The notes under the pieces were generated by a model that saw nothing but the letters and a program-made list of their open reading frames with translations, was not told where the DNA came from and searched no databases. The translations under genes were made by a program, and so were the position numbers. 64,000 nucleotides of DNA from NCBI RefSeq assembly GCF_033118175.1, contig NC_083688.1, positions 7,089,001 through 7,153,000 of the forward strand, read 5' to 3'. This stretch comes from Dama dama (lineage: Eukaryota; Chordata; Mammalia; Artiodactyla; Cervidae). Positions 10,726 to 21,489 of this stretch are shown in pieces (position 1 is the first letter of the stretch; the number at the start of each line of letters is the position of its first letter).

Positions 10726-11673
10726 TGCTACTTGCCCTTCCTGTTGATGAAGAATTTTTTTTGTTGTTGGTAGGAGCTAATCATAAACTTCCATAGAGAA
10801 GGAGGGTTTATAGCACCTTTGCTTCTTTTAATCTTTGTCAGTAGCAGACTCAGGATGGCTATGCAGAAATTTGTTCAGTTCTGAGTCTTTGCAAGTTTTC
10901 TCACAATTCCTGTTGAGCAACACCCTCAAAAACATTTTGTTTGCTTCTGCTTTGACTTGATACTAGCTGGCAAGCTGTGTGGTTTAGTAATACCCTCAAC
11001 CAGGTTGCTAGCTTGGTAGTAATCTGAGAACAGTATCTCTGAAGGCCAGCTGAACTCCCTTGAAGTTTGCTATGGAGAGCTGACAAACTGCTGCAAATTA
11101 CAATTCAGAATCAAACAGGTAGAGCCTAGTGGGGCCTACGGGAGGCTGCAGGAAAGCTGATATCAGGCAGGCAGTAAATGCCTGGGCTTCAAATTAATAG
11201 CTGGCTATGCACTGCCAATTCATTTTCTCTATCCTCCACTGCCAGAAATCAGTCGGTAAATGGATAGGTTGGAAGCAATATGCCACTAGTTGCTATAGGG
11301 GTGCCAGGAAGGCTAATTGGTCACTATCAGTGGGATAGACGTGAGGAATTCAGAGGGTGGAAAAAGTCCTGAGGGCTGGTGCCTTGGGGAGGGGACTGTG
11401 AGCAGGAATTGAACCTGATCCACGGTGAGAACATTGGGTAGGCTTGAAGCACAGGAGGTAGAAAAGATGAGATGGGGAATGCATTCTGGGTGGGAGAAAT
11501 GACAAGCTCAAAGGCCTAGAGGTAGAAACATACAAGATGTGTTTGGGAAATGAAATATAGATCAATCTAACTGGGATAGTGAGAAGTGAAAGGAAGCTTG
11601 GTCTAGCTTGGTAGGTTCTTAACCTTCAAACTATGGGGCTTTAACTTTACATTGAAGATAATGGAGACCTATG
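10726..11673. other. Non-coding stretch with a possible old repeat
   Basis: No gene seen. From about 11400 the sequence (caaaggcctagaggtagaaa, ataatggagacctatgaaag) resembles an old mammalian unit containing 'aaaggcctgaggtgggaaag', but I cannot name it with confidence. Confidence 0.35.
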
Positions 11674-11884
11674 AAAGGCTGACTTGGTGGGTAAAGATTC
11701 TGCCTGCATTGCAGGAGACACAGGAGATGCAGTTTTGATCACTGTTTCAGGAAGATCCCCTGACGGAGGGCATGACAACCCACTCCACTATTCTTGCCTG
11801 GGAATCCCATGGGCAGAGGGGCCTGCCGGGCTATAGCCCATGGGGTCACAAAAAGTCAGACACGACTGAGCACACAGCACACGT
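11674..11884 (+). mobile_element. Bov-tA SINE, diverged
   Basis: aaggctgacttggtgggtaa head, then the BovA half with cccactccactattcttgcc and agtcagacacgactgagcac. The first bases of the head have decayed. Confidence 0.9.
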
Positions 11885-12556
11885 GAAAGGTTTCTTAGAT
11901 GTAGGCAGCATTGGTAAGTAACTTCTATTCAGCCTTTGAGTCTTTTACCTAAATCGAGGTAGAAGAATGGGAAGGGATGCTCCGTGACCAAGAGGGTAGC
12001 CTGTGCTGGTCATTTGTTTATTGCTTTCAGCCCTTATGCTCTGCTATATATCAGTGAGAGAGAAATTATATTTTCCAGATTCCCGAGCTAGCTGGTTTCT
12101 GTTTAGGTTTTGTCAACGTAAGGCACTGCAAGATGAAAGGAAGAGAGAATTGACTACCTTTCTGGTTTCTCGTGGCGTCAGCGGCAGCAGAGCAGCTGAG
12201 AAGACAGTGTTGGTGGTGGTGACCACCTTGGCTCTAGTGACAATGGCAGCAGTGAATCCGGGTGGTGGCTGCGGATAAGAAATCAACCACCCAAAAGCAC
12301 AGGCTCCCGGACTCCTGCTCAGACAACTGGGCTCCAACAGCCAACAGGCGCCTTAGGGATACTGTGTCCCTGGGCTTTAGGTAACACTTTTGCTCCTCTA
12401 GCCCAGAGTGGTGATGGTTTCCTGAAGTTAGTAATCTTTGAGAGATCACCCCTTTCCTCTTTTGCCCCTTCATCTCTTCTAATACTCTTGTAGCCATTTC
12501 CTTTATTAATTACTTCTGTTTGAAATGCTTAAAACTGGTTTTCTTTCCTTTAATTA
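11885..12556. other. Non-coding stretch, no recognised element
   Basis: Short overlapping frames on both strands (12003-12497) have no recognisable product. No repeat could be named before the BovB begins. Confidence 0.4.
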
Positions 12557-13790
12557 GATCCTGAACCAAGAACTTCCAGATGTTCAAGCTGGATTTAGAA
12601 AAGGCAGAGGAACCAGAGATCATATTGCCAACATTCATCGGATCATAGAAAAAGTAAGAGAATTCCAGAAAAACATCTACTTCTGCTTCATTGACTATGC
12701 TAAGACCTTTGACTGTGTGGATCACAGCAAACTGGAAAATTCTTAAAGAGATGTCAATACCAGACCACCTTACCTGCCTCCTATAATGGAGAAACCTGTA
12801 TGCAGAGAAACTTTATGCTGGTCAGGAAGCAACAGTTAGAAATAGGACATGAAACAACAGACTGGTTCAAAATTGGGAAAGCAGTATGTAAAGGCTGTAA
12901 TGACACCCTGTATTGTCACCCTGTTTATTTAACTTCTATGCAGAGTATATCATGTGAAATGCCAGGCTGAATGAAGAACAAGCTGGAATCAAGATTGCCA
13001 GGGGAAATATCAATAACCTCAGATATGCAGATGGTATCACCCTTATGGCAGATAGCAAAGAGGAACTAAAGAGCCTCTTGAAGGTGGAAGAGGAGAGTGA
13101 AAAAGTTGGCTTAAAGCTCAACATTCAGAAAACTAAGATCATGGCATATGGTTCCTTCACTTCATGGCAAATGGAAAGGGAAAAAGTGGAAGCAGATTTT
13201 ATTTTCTTGGGCTCCAAAATCACTTCAGATGGTGACTGCAGCCATGAAATTAAAAGACACTTGCTCACTGCAAGAAAAGCTATGACCAACCTAGACAGCA
13301 TATTAAAAAGCAGAGACATTACTTTGCCAACAAAGTCCCTCTAGTCAAAGGTTTGTTTTTTCCAGCAATCATGAAATGGATGTGAGAGTTGGGCCATAAA
13401 GAAGGCTGAGAGGCAACAAATTGATGTTTTTGAACTGTGGTGTTGGAGAAGACTCTTGAGAGTCCCTTGCACTGCAAGGAGAGCAAACCAGTCCATTCTA
13501 AAGGAAATCAGTCCTGAATATTCCTTGGAAAGACTGAAGCTGAAGCTGAAACTCCAATACTTGGGCTACCTGATATGAAGAACTGATTCATTAGAAAAGG
13601 CCCTGATTCTGGGAAAGACTGAAGGCAGGAAGAGAAGGGGAGGACAGAGGACAAGATGGTTGGATGGCATCACCAACTCAATGGATATGAGTTTGAGCAA
13701 GCTCCGGGAGATGGTGATGGACAGGGAAGCCTGGCGCGCTGCGGTCCATGGGGTCACAGAGTCGGACACGACTGGGCGACTGAACAACAA
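12557..13790 (+). mobile_element. BovB (RTE-type) LINE, 3' half, decayed reverse transcriptase
   Basis: Sense BovB carrying the later part of the reverse transcriptase and the 3' end. Translated fragments include an FDCVDHSKL block near 12710 and a polymerase box that reads YADG rather than YADD near 13025, so a catalytic aspartate codon is lost. A 99-codon frame (13045-13344) matches the C-terminal part of the BovB protein. Multiple frameshifts and stops lie between. It ends with gggcgactgaacaacaac. The 5' part, including the endonuclease, is absent. Confidence 0.92.
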
Positions 13791-14205
13791 CATGTAGCAC
13801 CTAGCATACTTCATTTACTTGGTTTCTAGGACACTACACAGCTCAAAACATCTCCTTAGTGATAATTTCTATACCATGTTTTACTTTTTGTTTTTCTTTC
13901 TTTGTTTGCTTTTTTTGTCTTATTGAACCATGTCTTATAATATCAGCTTTATTGTGTTATTGTGTTAAGCAGGTCTAGGGTTGCCCAGAGTCCTTTGAGG
14001 AATATAGTTTAGAGTAACTGCAGGGTCTATTGCAAAGCCAACACTCCAAATAAAAACAGATCTTAGTGAAAATTTCAATTTACCTTGAATAACTTCCTAA
14101 CCATATAAGCAAAATTTTCTTGCCAACATTAGATATATTAGGTTCACAATCTCTTAGCTACTTCATTGTGGTTAAAATTTTGTCTATATTTTGATCACCT
14201 CAAAC
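13791..14205. other. AT-rich non-coding stretch
   Basis: No gene or named repeat. It connects the BovB tail and the L1M fragment and may itself be old L1 sequence. Confidence 0.4.
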
Positions 14206-15345
14206 CTAAAAATTTTGTGCATCAAAGAACACAGTGAACAGAAAGATAAAGCAACCTATGGAGTAGGAGAAATTATTTAAAAATCATATGTCTGATAAAG
14301 GATTAATATCTAGAATAAATAAAGAATTCTTAAAACAAAAGCCCCTAAATACTCTGATAATAAATAGGCAAAAGACTTCACTAAACATTTCACTGAAGGT
14401 GACATTCAAGTGGCCAGCAAGCACATGAAAAGATGCTCAACATCACTAATCACCAGGTTTGTCCTTTATAATTATGGATATTTATTATTTGTTTTGATGT
14501 AAGTTGGATTAGTCATTGTTGAAGAGAAATTATGGGATTATTAATTAATCGGTTAGATTTTGGGAATAGAAGGCTTGGAAATACGATCATCAAAATGAAT
14601 ACAGGGAATCCTATAATTGTTGCAGAGAAATGCAAATCAAAACCACAATGACATATCACCTCACGTTCATTAGAAAGGCTGCTAAAAACCCAGAAAATAA
14701 GATGGTTTGGTGAGGATATGGTGAAATAGGAACACTTGTGCACTGTTGTCAAGATTGTGCAATGTTGCAACCACTATGGAAAACAGTACGGAAGATCCTA
14801 AAAAAATTAAAAATAGAACTGAGTGTGTATATCCGAGATAAATGAAAGCAGAGTCTCAAAGAGATACATGCATACAACCATATATATAGCAGCATTATTC
14901 ACAATTGCCAAGAGGTAAAGCACTCCAAATATCTGTCAACAGATGAGTAAGATATAGAAGGAAGAAATAAAGGATAAAGAAAATACAGTATGTACATACA
15001 ATGGAATATTATTTAGCTTTAAAAAGAAATCTTGTCACACGCTGCAATATGGGTGAAAGTTGAGGATGTTATGCTAAATGAAATAAACCAATCACAAAAA
15101 GATAAATACTGTATGATTTCACATATGTGAAGTAGATTCATGGGGGACCAGGGGCTGGTGAGCAGGGCAAAAGTTGAGAGCGTTTTTAAGTGAGTATAGG
15201 GTTTTATATTTTCAAGCTGGAAAAGTTCTGGAAATCTGTTTCACAGCAATGTAAATATACTTAAACATGACTAAACTGTACATTTAAAGATGGTTAAGAT
15301 AGAAAATCTTCTGTTAGGTGTTTTTTACTGCACACAAAAAAATAG
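14206..15345 (+). mobile_element. L1M, ORF2 C-terminal region and 3' UTR
   Basis: Sense L1 landmarks in order: catcaaagaacacagtgaac, tctgataaaggattaatatc, ggcaaaagacttcactaaac, agatgctcaacatcactaat, agaaatgcaaatcaaaacca, ctatggaaaacagtacgg, attcacaattgccaagagg, acaatggaatattatttagc, gtaagatttcac-type block near 15115. The frame is broken throughout. About 164 bp of foreign sequence interrupts it at 14458-14621. Confidence 0.9.
14458..14621. other. Unidentified insert within the L1M
   Basis: The L1 line catcactaatcaccagg should continue directly to gagaaatgcaaatc; instead about 164 bp intervene. The insert begins tttgtcctttataattatgg and ends ggaatcctataattgttg. It has no SINE or LINE motif I know, no poly(A) and no obvious target-site duplication. 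Confidence 0.6.
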
Positions 15346-15515
15346 CCTCCATTTTGTTCTGTTTCAAGGATTTGGTGGGGGAGTCACTAATTCAATCTTT
15401 ACTCAAATGTAATCTTGAACTTAAATGTCTTGATAATACTTCCTGTTACTAGATGGCCATGCTAAATTCCATCACAAATAGTATAAACCAGTAATCATTC
15501 AATTAACAAGAGTTT

Positions 15516-15688
15516 CAGTTCAGTTCAGTCGCTCAGTCATGTCCGATTATTTGCGACCCCATGAACTGCAGCATGCCAGGCCTCCCTGTCCATCACCAAC
15601 TCCCAGAGTTCACCCAAACTCATGTCCATTGAGTCGGTGATGCCATCCAACCATCTCATCCTCTGTTTTTCCCTTCTCCTGCTGCCCT
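15516..15688 (-). mobile_element. BovB 3'-end fragment
   Basis: cagttcagttcagtcgctca opens the reverse-complement BovB tail, and atgccatccaaccatctcat lies at the truncated 5' side. Near-perfect direct repeats (14 of 16 positions) at 15500-15515 and 15689-15704 mark the insertion. Confidence 0.9.
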
Positions 15689-15704
15689 CAATCAACAAGG
15701 GTTT

Positions 15705-15969
15705 AGAGAGCTTCTTTCTGGTATGCACGGTGGGCATCTGTTAGGTTCTGGAGTTACAGAGCTGAGTATACCAATTTTGTCCAGGAACTTGCAGGCTTAC
15801 CCTGTAGTGCTGGCTGATTCTGTTAGAAGCAAATCGGTACAGGCCATCGCTGACACATTCCTGGAAACCTGAATCATGTCCACTCCCTCTGCTGGGTTCA
15901 ACCGCTGACAGAGTTGTGGGGGCTAAATAGAACTCTCACCGGTCAGTGTACCTGGATGATGCTGTCTTC
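15705..15969. other. Short non-coding stretch
   Basis: ttctggagttacagagctga and caggaacttgcaggcttacc recall an L2-type unit, otherwise nothing is recognised. Confidence 0.35.
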
Positions 15970-16246
15970 TGCTGCTGCTGCTAAGTCGCTTCAGTCGTGT
16001 CCGACTCTGTGCGACCCCATAGACGGCAGCCCACCAGGCTCCCCCGTCCCTGGGATTCTCCAGGCAAGAATACTGGAGTGGGTTGCCATTTCCTTCTCCA
16101 ATGCATGAAAGTGAAAAGTGAAAGTGAAGTCACTCAGTCATGTCCGACACTTAGCGACCCCATGGACTGCAGCCTACCAGGCTCCTCCGTCCATGGGAGT
16201 TTCCAGGCAAGAGTACTGGAGTGGGGTACCATTGCCTTCTCCACAG
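15970..16246 (-). mobile_element. Bov-A2 SINE (dimer of BovA)
   Basis: Two reverse-complement BovA units in tandem: one from ctgctgctgctaagtcgctt to ttccttctccaatgcatgaa, and one from gtcactcagtcatgtccgac to attgccttctcc, joined by a gaaagtgaaaagtgaaagtg linker. This is the Bov-A2 arrangement. It lies just downstream of the RTRAF pseudogene 3' end. Confidence 0.93.
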
Positions 16247-16329
16247 CCCAACAAATTTAGGATAAGACTGACTTCTTCTAGAATGTTCTAAGTTCCTCTC
16301 ATATCCATCAGATAAGTCTGTTAAGAATG

Positions 16330-17330
16330 ATTCTTTCCAAATATGTGGTCAGTTGAACCTGGTATTCCCCACAATCCTCTGGCTTCGTGGTCTGTCTTTG
16401 GATCAGCAAGAATTGCCTGAACAGCCACTCCGGCTGCCTTCATTTTTGTCTGCAGCTCTCCGAGCTCTTCTATTTGCAGCAGAACTTGAGCAACTTCACA
16501 GAGAACTGCATTTCCTGTGTCAAAACCAAGAATATGCTCGTCTGAGGCATCAGGCAAGCCTCCTTTTGTTTGGCTTGCCCCAGCAACTATATTCTGTGTC
16601 AGGAGCTCCTGGACCACAGTGAGAATTGCCTTAACCATCACCTGAACCTTAATCATTATCGTAGTCACCATGACACGGAATCTGAAGAAGGGTAGCAAAG
16701 CCTATACCCCAGCCTTCCAAGCAGGATTATTTACATCCAAACTGATGCAGGGCTCGGCAGTTTTAGTTGTACTGTCTACATGTTTGGGCTTCCCTGGTGG
16801 CTCAGAGGGTAAAGTGTCTGCCTGCAATGTGGGAGACCCAGGTTTGATCCCTCGGTTGGGAAGATCCCCTGGAGAAGGAAATGGCAATCCACTCCAGTCT
16901 TCTTGCCTGGAGAATCCCATGGACGGAGGAGCCTGGTAGGCTACAGTCCACGGGGTCGCAAAGAGTCAAATGTGACTGAGCGACTTCACTTTCTTTCTTT
17001 CTACATGTTTTGCATTATCAGGTCCCAAGTCCTTATAGTTTTCAGCATTATCTGCATAATCAAGTCTCATGGCTGAACCAAGAAGCCAGTCAATTGTTAC
17101 CTGGAGATCTTGAATCTGGAAAAAACAGTTTCTGTCTGTGAGATATCTTTCGAAGAACTTATCGAGTCACTGCTGTGAATGTTTCATAAAGTCTTTCTGT
17201 CTTCAGTCTTATCTGCTGGTGTCTGATGTTCTGGTCTTCAAGCCAAACCATGGTTTCTAATTCTATTTCATCTTTGCACTTAGCTGGTAGGGGTTGCAGT
17301 GGTCCTGGCCCCCCAGGCTTCGGCCAGGAG
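16330..17330 (-). pseudogene. RTRAF: Processed pseudogene of RTRAF (C14orf166/CGI-99/hCLE)
   Basis: The minus strand carries an intronless, decayed copy of the RTRAF coding sequence. RTRAF is an RNA transcription, translation and transport factor of the tRNA ligase complex. Recognisable blocks in order are the N-terminal CKDEIELETMVWLEDQNIRH (near 17278-17219), IDWLLG-like sequence near 17090, ISLDVNNPAWKAGV near 16740, AILTVVQELLTQN near 16640, DEHILGFDTGNAVL near 16530, and ILADPKTDH near 16390. The start codon is not identifiable, frameshifts follow the first block, and an in-frame stop replaces part of the SSDWPKF region. A Bov-tA SINE (16786-16999) splits it. Upstream exon order without introns marks a retrocopy, not the live gene; no poly(A) or target-site duplication could be fixed. 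It is inferred not to make a working protein. Confidence 0.88.
16786..16999 (+). mobile_element. Bov-tA SINE inside the RTRAF pseudogene
   Basis: Complete copy from gggcttccctggtggctcag to gactgagcgacttcactttc and a short TTTC tail. A perfect 11-bp target-site duplication tctacatgttt lies at 16775-16785 and 17000-17010, and the pseudogene sequence resumes directly after it. The SINE therefore post-dates the retrocopy. Confidence 0.97.
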
Positions 17331-18294
17331 GGGAGCGGGGCGGAGGAGTGGGTGATGCAGGCACTAGCAACATTGTGGGAGCAGCCTGGCGGTTCTTGGG
17401 CCTTCGTGACTCCCGTGACCTTACTTCTGTTCCACCTAAGTGCCCACTGCCACGGCACACCCTGGACCTTGTAACATCACCACACCCTCTCATCCTTTGC
17501 AATTTTTATTTCTTTATTTATTTTACCCAGTTGCTCCCACGACATCTGTTCTTCAAACTGGTTAAAATTGCCAAGATCCTGGCCTCTCCGTGGTCTCCCT
17601 TTCTACTCACTTTCCTGTTGGCGGACATGAAGAGACATCTGCCAACCCCCAGCTGTATCGCAGAGGCTGCCAGGGCTCTGCCCACGTCATCTTGGATTCC
17701 TTTCATTGTCTGGTGGCACACAGCCCCACCATGTGCCTTCACTGCCCACAGCCAGCACCTCTGACTCTTGTCCGAGCTTTGCCCTCAGGCTGCCCGAATC
17801 CCCCTCCCTGCGCAGAGAAGTGCAGGTGGCCTGGAATTTCCGCCCTCCCCGCCTCCAGCCACGAAGGGCGCCTCTTAACCTCTGACTGATGGGTTTGGGA
17901 GTACAAATCGCCCAGCAGCCCAGCAACCTTGCCCCATGACTGGAGTGACTCTGGGGTGTGAGAGCTTCCCTGAGCAGGCGGACAGCCCAAGTCAGGGTGC
18001 CCTTCGTGGCACTTTGCTGTCGTGGCGTTCTTCCCTTCCTGCTCTGTCTTCCTACTTCCCTTCAGGTTATTCTTGAAGATATTCCTGCTTCCTGAAAGGT
18101 CACTGCCCAGGAATCCTCATCTCACCTGCATCCGGTTTTGCCTTCTTTCTCTCATGGAGAAGAAGAACCTCCTTCCTTCAATATAGCCCCAAGTATTCAC
18201 CCTCCCTCTTCTTCCCTGAGTAGGGTAGGAGGTGGATGGGCCTCCAGGCTGGACAGCTGGTATCTGTCAAGTGGAATAAAATTGAAGCTTTGTT
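17331..18294. other. GC-richer non-coding stretch
   Basis: Several overlapping frames of 70-156 codons occur on both strands (for example 17294-17764 plus, 17518-17742 minus). They have no recognisable domains and reflect low stop density in GC-rich DNA. No promoter or exon could be supported. Confidence 0.4.
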
Positions 18295-18866
18295 TTTCCC
18301 CAGACGCTCCAAGGACAAAGCTAATGGCAGAGATAAAGTGCCCGCTGCTGAGGTCGAGGAAAACGTTCCTGTCTGCGCATGCACAGGAAGGCTTCTTGGG
18401 GGTCATGTAGGAGGGGGCACCACCCCACAGGCCTGTGTGGTGGAATCCATCTTGGTAAAACTCTGGGCCACATGGGTTGGGGAGGGTCCTTGGATGGGTC
18501 AGATGTGAAAAAAGAAGTAATTGGCCAAAGGGAATCAAAGACCTGGAAGGACCGCCCTGCATAAGTGATTCACATCACCTCCTCACTGTGCTCCTCCTCC
18601 TCAGGAATGATGCTCACAGCGGTGCTCTCTGGCTGTGTTTCTCTGCCTTGCTCCAGTCTTAAAAACAATTTGCTTCTTTGTGTGCTGTCCCACTTGTGCT
18701 GTGTCTCTGATAATAAACTTTGCACCTGTTGTTACAGTTGCTGCCTTCTTGAAACATTCTTGCTTTCAAATGGGGTGGGAGGGTGGCAGGAGCCAGGGCC
18801 ACTTTAGCTCTAACCTATAACCCTTGGTGGTCTAGCAGTTAGGTTTCCCTGTTTTCATCCAGGCTG
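18295..18866 (+). mobile_element. ERV-type LTR, left part
   Basis: Contains ctgcgcatgcacagg, a poly(A) signal in the context gataataaactttgcacctg (18708-18727) and a downstream T/G-rich U5-like segment, as expected for U3-R-U5. The right end is displaced by the BovB at 18867-19445 and continues to about 19510. No internal viral gene is seen beside it, so it is probably a solo LTR. The family is not named. Confidence 0.55.
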
Positions 18867-19445
18867 TTGTTGCTCAGTCTCTAAGTCATATCAGACTCTG
18901 CAACAAAAGTCAGGCCCATTGAGTTGATGATACTATTTAACCATCTTATCCTCTGTCACCCCCTTCTCCTTTTGCCTTCAATCTTTCCCAGCATCAGGGT
19001 CTTTTCCAATGAGTTGGCTCTTCTCAGCTGGTAGCCAAAATATTGGAGCTTCAGTTTCAGCATCAGTCCTTCCAATGAATATTCAGTGTTGATTTCCTTT
19101 AGGACTGACTGCTTTGATCTCCTTGGGACTCTCCAAGAGACTCTCAGTACCACAATTTGAAAACATCAGTTCTTTGTCTCTCAGCCTTCTTTATGGTCCA
19201 TCTCTCACATCCATACATGACTACTGGAAAAACCATAGCTTTTACTCTACTGACATTTGTTGGCGAAGTGATGACTTTGCTTTTGAATATGCTGTCTAGG
19301 TTTGTCATTAACTTTCCTTTCAAGGGTCTTTTAATTTCACCATCCGCAGTGATTTTGGAGTCCAAGAACATAAAATCTGTCACTGCTTCCACTTTCCCCC
19401 CTTCTATTTGCCATGAAGGGATAGGATCAGATGCCATGATCTTAA
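18867..19445 (-). mobile_element. BovB 3' fragment inserted in LTR
   Basis: Reverse-complement BovB of 579 bp, from the 3' tail (ttgttgctcagtctctaagt) back to the region encoding SWQIEGGKVEAV. A perfect 14-bp target-site duplication tttcatccaggctg lies at 18853-18866 and 19446-19459. The protein frame is broken. Confidence 0.95.
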
Positions 19446-19515
19446 TTTCATCCAGGCTGCCCAGGTTGAGTTTCTGGGCAGGGAACTAAGGTCTGTCTTC
19501 AGGACCACCCCCTCC
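19446..19515 (+). mobile_element. ERV-type LTR, right part
   Basis: tccaggctgcccaggttgag followed by gggcagggaactaaggtctg continues the LTR interrupted by BovB. The precise end is uncertain. Confidence 0.45.
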
Positions 19516-19594
19516 TGTCTCTCTGAGATCACTTCCCTTTGCATCAACACATCTATCCTAGGCAAATTACCTAATTCCCTGGCTTAATTTACCA

Positions 19595-20165
19595 TCTGTG
19601 TTAGTTTCCTAAGGTTTCTGTAGGAAAACACTGCAGACTGAGTGGCTTAAGCAACAGAAATTTATGGTCTCACAGCTCCGGAGACTAGCCGTCCAAGATC
19701 AAGGTGTGGTGGGGTTGGTTCCTTCTGAGGTCTGTGAGGGGAAAAAAATCTGTTCCATCCCTCTCTCCTAGCTTCTAGTGTTTTGCTGGCATTTTCTGAT
19801 GTCTGTTGGCTTGCTGCCTTTATCTTTCCATGGCAATCTGTGCGTCCAAATTTCCCAGTCATGTTGGATTAGGGCCAACTCTGATGATCTCATTTTAACT
19901 CGATCACCTCTGCAAAGACCCTGTCTCCAAACTGAGGACACATCCTGAGATACTGGAGGTGAGGACGTGGGAGAGTGTGCTCAGTCCTGTCCAACTCTTT
20001 TGTGACAGGTTCCTCTGTCCGTGAGATTCTCCAGCTAAGAATACAAGATTCCCTTGTGTCTGCCGCATTGGCCGGTGGGTTCTTTACAACTGGCATGACA
20101 TGGGAAGCCTCACCTGGAAGGTGAGGATATAAATTTGGGGGAGACACAGTTCAACCCATAGCACC
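19595..20165 (-). mobile_element. MaLR (MLT1-like) LTR, antisense
   Basis: tgtgttagtttcctaaggtt, gtggcttaagcaacagaaat ttatggtctcacagctcc, cgatcacctctgcaaagacc and gggggagacacagttcaacc are the antisense order of an MLT1-like LTR. A sense copy of the same family occurs at 29847-30285. It is interrupted by a SINE at about 19966-20112. Confidence 0.7.
19966..20112 (-). mobile_element. Bov-tA SINE, internally deleted
   Basis: gtgtgctcagtcctgtccaa, aggttcctctgtccgtgaga, ttctccagctaagaatac, and cctgc-type head remnant to tgacatgggaagcctcac. Flanked by ctggaggtgagga (19953-19965) and ctggaaggtgagga (20113-20126). The middle of the BovA unit is missing. Confidence 0.85.
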
Positions 20166-20569
20166 ATCTCTGTGCTTCTGAGCCCATGTAACTCTCCCAA
20201 ACTGTAGATATGCCTTGTCATCATTGGCCAGATTGCTCCACTTGAGTGCCCCACATAACCCTTCATCTTTTCTGGCTTCTCAGCACTTTTTGCTCTGTTT
20301 GGGGAGTTTCTAGCCACTTGAATCCCGTCTCTACCCCAGAGGTGTTTTCCAGCCTCTTTTGTGGTCAGGCTCAGGCCTGTGAGCTCTTCTCCACCAAGAA
20401 GACTTGTCCCTATGAAACTCTGATTCAGAAGGAGCAGTTTGAGGAAGGAGGGTTGGAGTGGAAACCGCTTCCTGGGCAGTGGCAGAGGCTTTCAGGGATA
20501 CAGCAGCTGCAAGCTGAGTTGAGCTCTTGATGCACAAGTGATGGTGTTACTAATATGTGTGTGTGCATG
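20166..20569. other. Non-coding stretch, no recognised element
   Basis: No repeat or gene that I can support. A 94-codon plus frame (20246-20530) has no homology I know. Confidence 0.4.
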
Positions 20570-20775
20570 TGCGTGCTCAGTCGTGTTCAATTCCTTGTCA
20601 CCCCATGGACTGTAGCCCACCAGGCTCCTCTGTGGAATTTTCCAGGCAAGAATACTAGAGGGGGATGCTGTTTCCTACTCCAGGAGATTTTCCTGACCCA
20701 GGGATCGGCCAGATCTCTTGCATCAGCTGCAGTGGCAGGCAAATTCCTTACCATTGCACCGCCTGGGAAGCGCAT
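20570..20775 (-). mobile_element. Bov-tA SINE
   Basis: gtgctcagtcgtgttcaatt, ccatggactgtagcccacca, ttccaggcaagaatactaga, ctgacccagggatcggccag, ending with accattgcaccgcctgggaa of the tRNA-like head. Confidence 0.92.
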
Positions 20776-21489
20776 TGCTGGTGTAGCAGTGGTTGGAGTC
20801 AAATGGAGAGTCGGACAGAATTGCAGATGGGGGCCTTGGTGCATCCTGGTGGCGGCCACAGTGGCAGAGCAGTAGTTTCTCCATCAGGCCAGGGTTTTGG
20901 TTTTAGAAACTTTACTTGGAAGCTTAATCTTGAGCCAGTTTCTTCAGTTCCACACAGATTCTGTGGGCTATTGAGATCATTATAATACCCTTATTTTCCG
21001 TGTAACCAGCCAGGATCAGCTTCTGTTGCCTACAATTAGGAAAACTGATGCATGTAAAATTTAGTATTTTAAGGTGGTTTCTGGAAGTCACAGGTCCTAA
21101 TCTGTGGAATTAACTGTGAGGAGGAGAATAGTAGTTAGTGAGGCTGGAAAGCTGGTACACTTTGTTATGAAGTGGTATTTGGTCAAACTGTTTTTTTGCT
21201 ACACAATGGGACAGAGTCATAGTCTGTCCCACTGATTGGTCATAGTCATGCCAATCAGGACTAGAGGAAATGGTGGAAAAAATTTAGAATATTGATGTTG
21301 TTGTACTGGTGATTTCCTGCCCCTTTGGCAAAGTCCTCCAAAACAGGTTTTCGATAAGAATTATCTGCCAGTTCGAGGGAGTAAAGTCTATTAGCAAAGA
21401 GGGCACCGGACATTTCCTTGCCCACTGCAGCCCTCCCTTATCTATCTTTTCTTCCTTTTAAATTTATTTATTTATTTTAAATGAAACAA
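20776..21489. other. Non-coding stretch, no recognised element
   Basis: Contains a local inverted motif around 21210-21245 (gggacagagtcatagtctgtccc) but no gene or named repeat. It ends in an AT-rich tttattt run near 21465. Confidence 0.4.

Noticed and set aside
13045..13344. 99-codon frame as a protein-coding gene
   Set aside because: It matches the C-terminal part of BovB and lies in an evidently decayed LINE.
17159..17764. Frames around the RTRAF 5' end as an active RTRAF gene
   Set aside because: Frameshifts, lost start codon, stop codons and no introns make it a retro-pseudogene; only 17159 to about 17330 shows homology.
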